Shown here: positions 5,813-6,763 of the stretch, one piece after another
How positions within the stretch are numbered: position 1 is the first letter of the stretch
How the letters are laid out: every line of letters starts with the position of its first letter
Assembly (NCBI GenBank): GCA_900763885.1
Contig: CAAFLY010000328.1
Location: forward strand, 1-6,763
Length of the DNA stretch: 6,763 nt
From: Clostridia bacterium
Lineage (GTDB): Bacteria > Bacillota > Clostridia > Oscillospirales > CAG-272
Reading direction: 5' to 3'
Program-made: the position numbers and the translations under genes
The notes under the pieces: generated by a model
Databases searched by the model: none
Told to the model about the DNA's origin: nothing
What the model saw: the letters and a program-made list of their open reading frames with translations, nothing else

Positions 5813-6586
5813 ATGCTGTATTTCCAGTATTTTCTCACCCATCTGAAAAGCCAGATGCAGTATAAAACCTCGTTTCTTCTGACCACGGCGGGGCAGTTTA
5901 TCACCTCGTTTTCCACGTTTCTCATGACCTATTTTCTCATGCGCCGCTTCCACACCGTGGACGGCTTTGCGATGGAGGAGGTGCTGGTCTCCTACGCGGC
6001 GGTGCTGATGGCGTTTTCGATCGCGGAGTGCTTTTTCCGGGGCTTTGACCGCTTCTCCGGAATGCTCGCGAACGGGGAATTCGACCGGATCCTGCTGCGG
6101 CCGCGCGGTGTGATTTTGCAGGTGCTGTGCGCGAAGATTGAGTTTTCCCGCATGGGGCGGTTTCTGCAGGCACTCATCACGTTTGTCGTCATCCTGCCGC
6201 GCTGCGGGATCGAATGGACGCCCGGTCGTGCCGCGGTGCTTTTGTTTATGATCGCAGGCGGTACAGCGCTCTTTGCGGGACTGTTCACGGTGGGAGCCGC
6301 GCTCTGCTTTTTCACGACGGAGGGGCTGGAGGTCATCAACATTTTCACGGACGGCGGCAAGGAATTCGGCGTGTATCCGCTCTCCGTGTACGGACCGGTG
6401 ATCCTGCGCTTCTATACCTTTGTCGTGCCGCTTGCGATGTGCCAGTACTATCCGCTTCTCTGGCTGACCGGACGGAGCGCGAATCCGTGGTTTGCCGTGG
6501 CGCCCATCTGCGGGTTTTTCTTCTGGATCCCGGCGTATCTCCTCTGGCGGATCGGTGTGCGCCATTATGTGTCCACCGGCTCATGA
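5813..6586 (+). CDS. ABC-2 family exporter permease, second subunit (COG3694 type)
   Basis: This is a 257-residue integral membrane protein with hydrophobic segments at about 21-43, 57-76, 113-129, 138-167, 190-212 and 226-246. Residues 87-105 (NGEFDRILLRPRGVILQVL) are the hallmark cytoplasmic motif of the COG3694/PF06182 permeases, and the C-terminus HYVSTGS is also typical of that group, so the stop is genuine. The ATG at 5813 is chosen because GGGAGG (5801-5806) lies 6 nt upstream, on the end of the previous gene, and because the frame upstream of it (from 5633) is a shadow of the first permease. It is the last gene of the operon. Its TGA lies in the first unit of a 15-bp tandem repeat. 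Confidence 0.92.
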   Translation: MLYFQYFLTHLKSQMQYKTSFLLTTAGQFITSFSTFLMTYFLMRRFHTVDGFAMEEVLVSYAAVLMAFSIAECFFRGFDRFSGMLANGEFDRILLRPRGVILQVLCAKIEFSRMGRFLQALITFVVILPRCGIEWTPGRAAVLLFMIAGGTALFAGLFTVGAALCFFTTEGLEVINIFTDGGKEFGVYPLSVYGPVILRFYTFVVPLAMCQYYPLLWLTGRSANPWFAVAPICGFFFWIPAYLLWRIGVRHYVSTGS

Positions 6587-6639
6587 CTGAGCGGCTCATG
6601 ACGGAGCGGCTCATGACTGAGCGGATTATGAACGCGCGG
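6580..6639 (+). repeat. 15-bp tandem repeat spanning the permease stop codon
   Basis: There are four consecutive 15-bp units: CTCATGACTGAGCGG (6580-6594), the same with one T-to-G change (6595-6609), an exact copy of the first (6610-6624), and a diverged fourth unit (6625-6639, 10 of 15 identical). With the preceding G, each of units 1 and 3 can fold as GCTCA-TGAC-TGAGC, a 4-nt-loop hairpin. The permease TGA lies in the first loop. An overlapping frame (ATG at 6583, stop at 6679-6681) reads MTERL MTERL MTERI MNARC and then 12 further residues. No good Shine-Dalgarno site precedes it, so I do not call it a gene. Confidence 0.75.
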
Positions 6640-6699
6640 TGCGTGATGGATGCGGCGGGGATCCGAAAGTTTTGTGTATAAACGAATATTTTGTTCCCG

Positions 6700-6745
6700 A
6701 AATCCGTTGTTTTTGCCTGAATCCGGACAAAAGCGACGGATTTTT
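6700..6745 (+). terminator. Terminator-like hairpin after the ABC exporter operon
   Basis: The arms 6700-6715 and 6728-6743 pair as a continuous 16-bp stem with two G-U wobbles (6708 with 6735, 6710 with 6733) around a 12-nt loop. The 3' arm runs into TTTTT (6741-6745). The stem base is AT-rich and the T run is short, so efficiency is uncertain, but its position after the last operon gene fits. Confidence 0.55.
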
Positions 6746-6747
6746 CC

Positions 6748-6753
6748 TTGACA
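6748..6753 (+). promoter_or_regulatory. -35-like hexamer TTGACA at the window edge
   Basis: A perfect TTGACA lies just past the operon terminator. The window ends 10 bp later, before any -10 box could be seen. It may begin the promoter of the next plus-strand gene. Confidence 0.25.
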
Positions 6754-6763
6754 TCCGGTAGCA

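Noticed and set aside
5675..6565. A 296-codon minus-strand frame across the second permease
   Set aside because: It is antisense to a clear membrane protein gene, very rich in His/Arg/Lys/Gln, with no supporting start site or domain.
6641..6664. A possible third copy of the leader repeat (contains GATGGATGC and ends in ATCC)
   Set aside because: Only a nine-base run is exactly shared, alignment of the rest needs gaps, and it lacks the A-run and flanking GCGC. Similarity this short can arise by chance.

Overview
The window is GC-rich (upper fifties percent by eye) and compactly organised. It has sigma-A type promoters with TGn-extended -10 boxes and strong Shine-Dalgarno sites. The protein set is a trigger-factor-like lipoprotein, RecQ and a COG4586/COG4587/COG3694-type ABC-2 exporter. 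This fits a Gram-positive anaerobe of the class Clostridia (Oscillospirales/Ruminococcaceae-like). That placement is an inference from protein style; no rRNA or marker gene here proves it.

Left half, minus strand: recQ (3625 to 1463) is followed downstream by a lipoprotein with a trigger-factor-type peptidyl-prolyl isomerase core (1224 to 82). Each gene has its own good promoter (-10/-35 at 3794-3822 and 1399-1427) and a long predicted leader of about 160 nt. The two leaders carry a nearly identical ~30-bp sequence in opposite orientations (1302-1332 and 3673-3702).

Right half, plus strand: diverging from recQ, a strong promoter (3941-3969) drives three tightly packed genes: an ABC ATPase (4036-5010) and two ABC-2 permeases (5007-5810 and 5813-6586). 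Start/stop overlap and a Shine-Dalgarno site lying on the preceding stop codon indicate translational coupling. Together they should form one exporter, an ATPase dimer on a heterodimeric permease pair; its substrate cannot be read from sequence. The operon ends in a 15-bp tandem repeat that begins at the last permease's stop codon (6580-6639), then a 16-bp-stem terminator-like hairpin (6700-6745). A -35-like hexamer for the next transcription unit lies at the window edge.

The protein-coding content is ordinary for Clostridia. The parts that merit a second look are non-coding: the inverted repeat pair in the two leaders, a LexA/DinR-like palindrome inside the lipoprotein promoter, small leader ORFs, and the hairpin-forming tandem repeat with an overlapping micro-ORF. 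I see no RNA genes, CRISPR array, insertion sequence or phage gene. I also found no convincing evidence of a wholly new multi-gene system.
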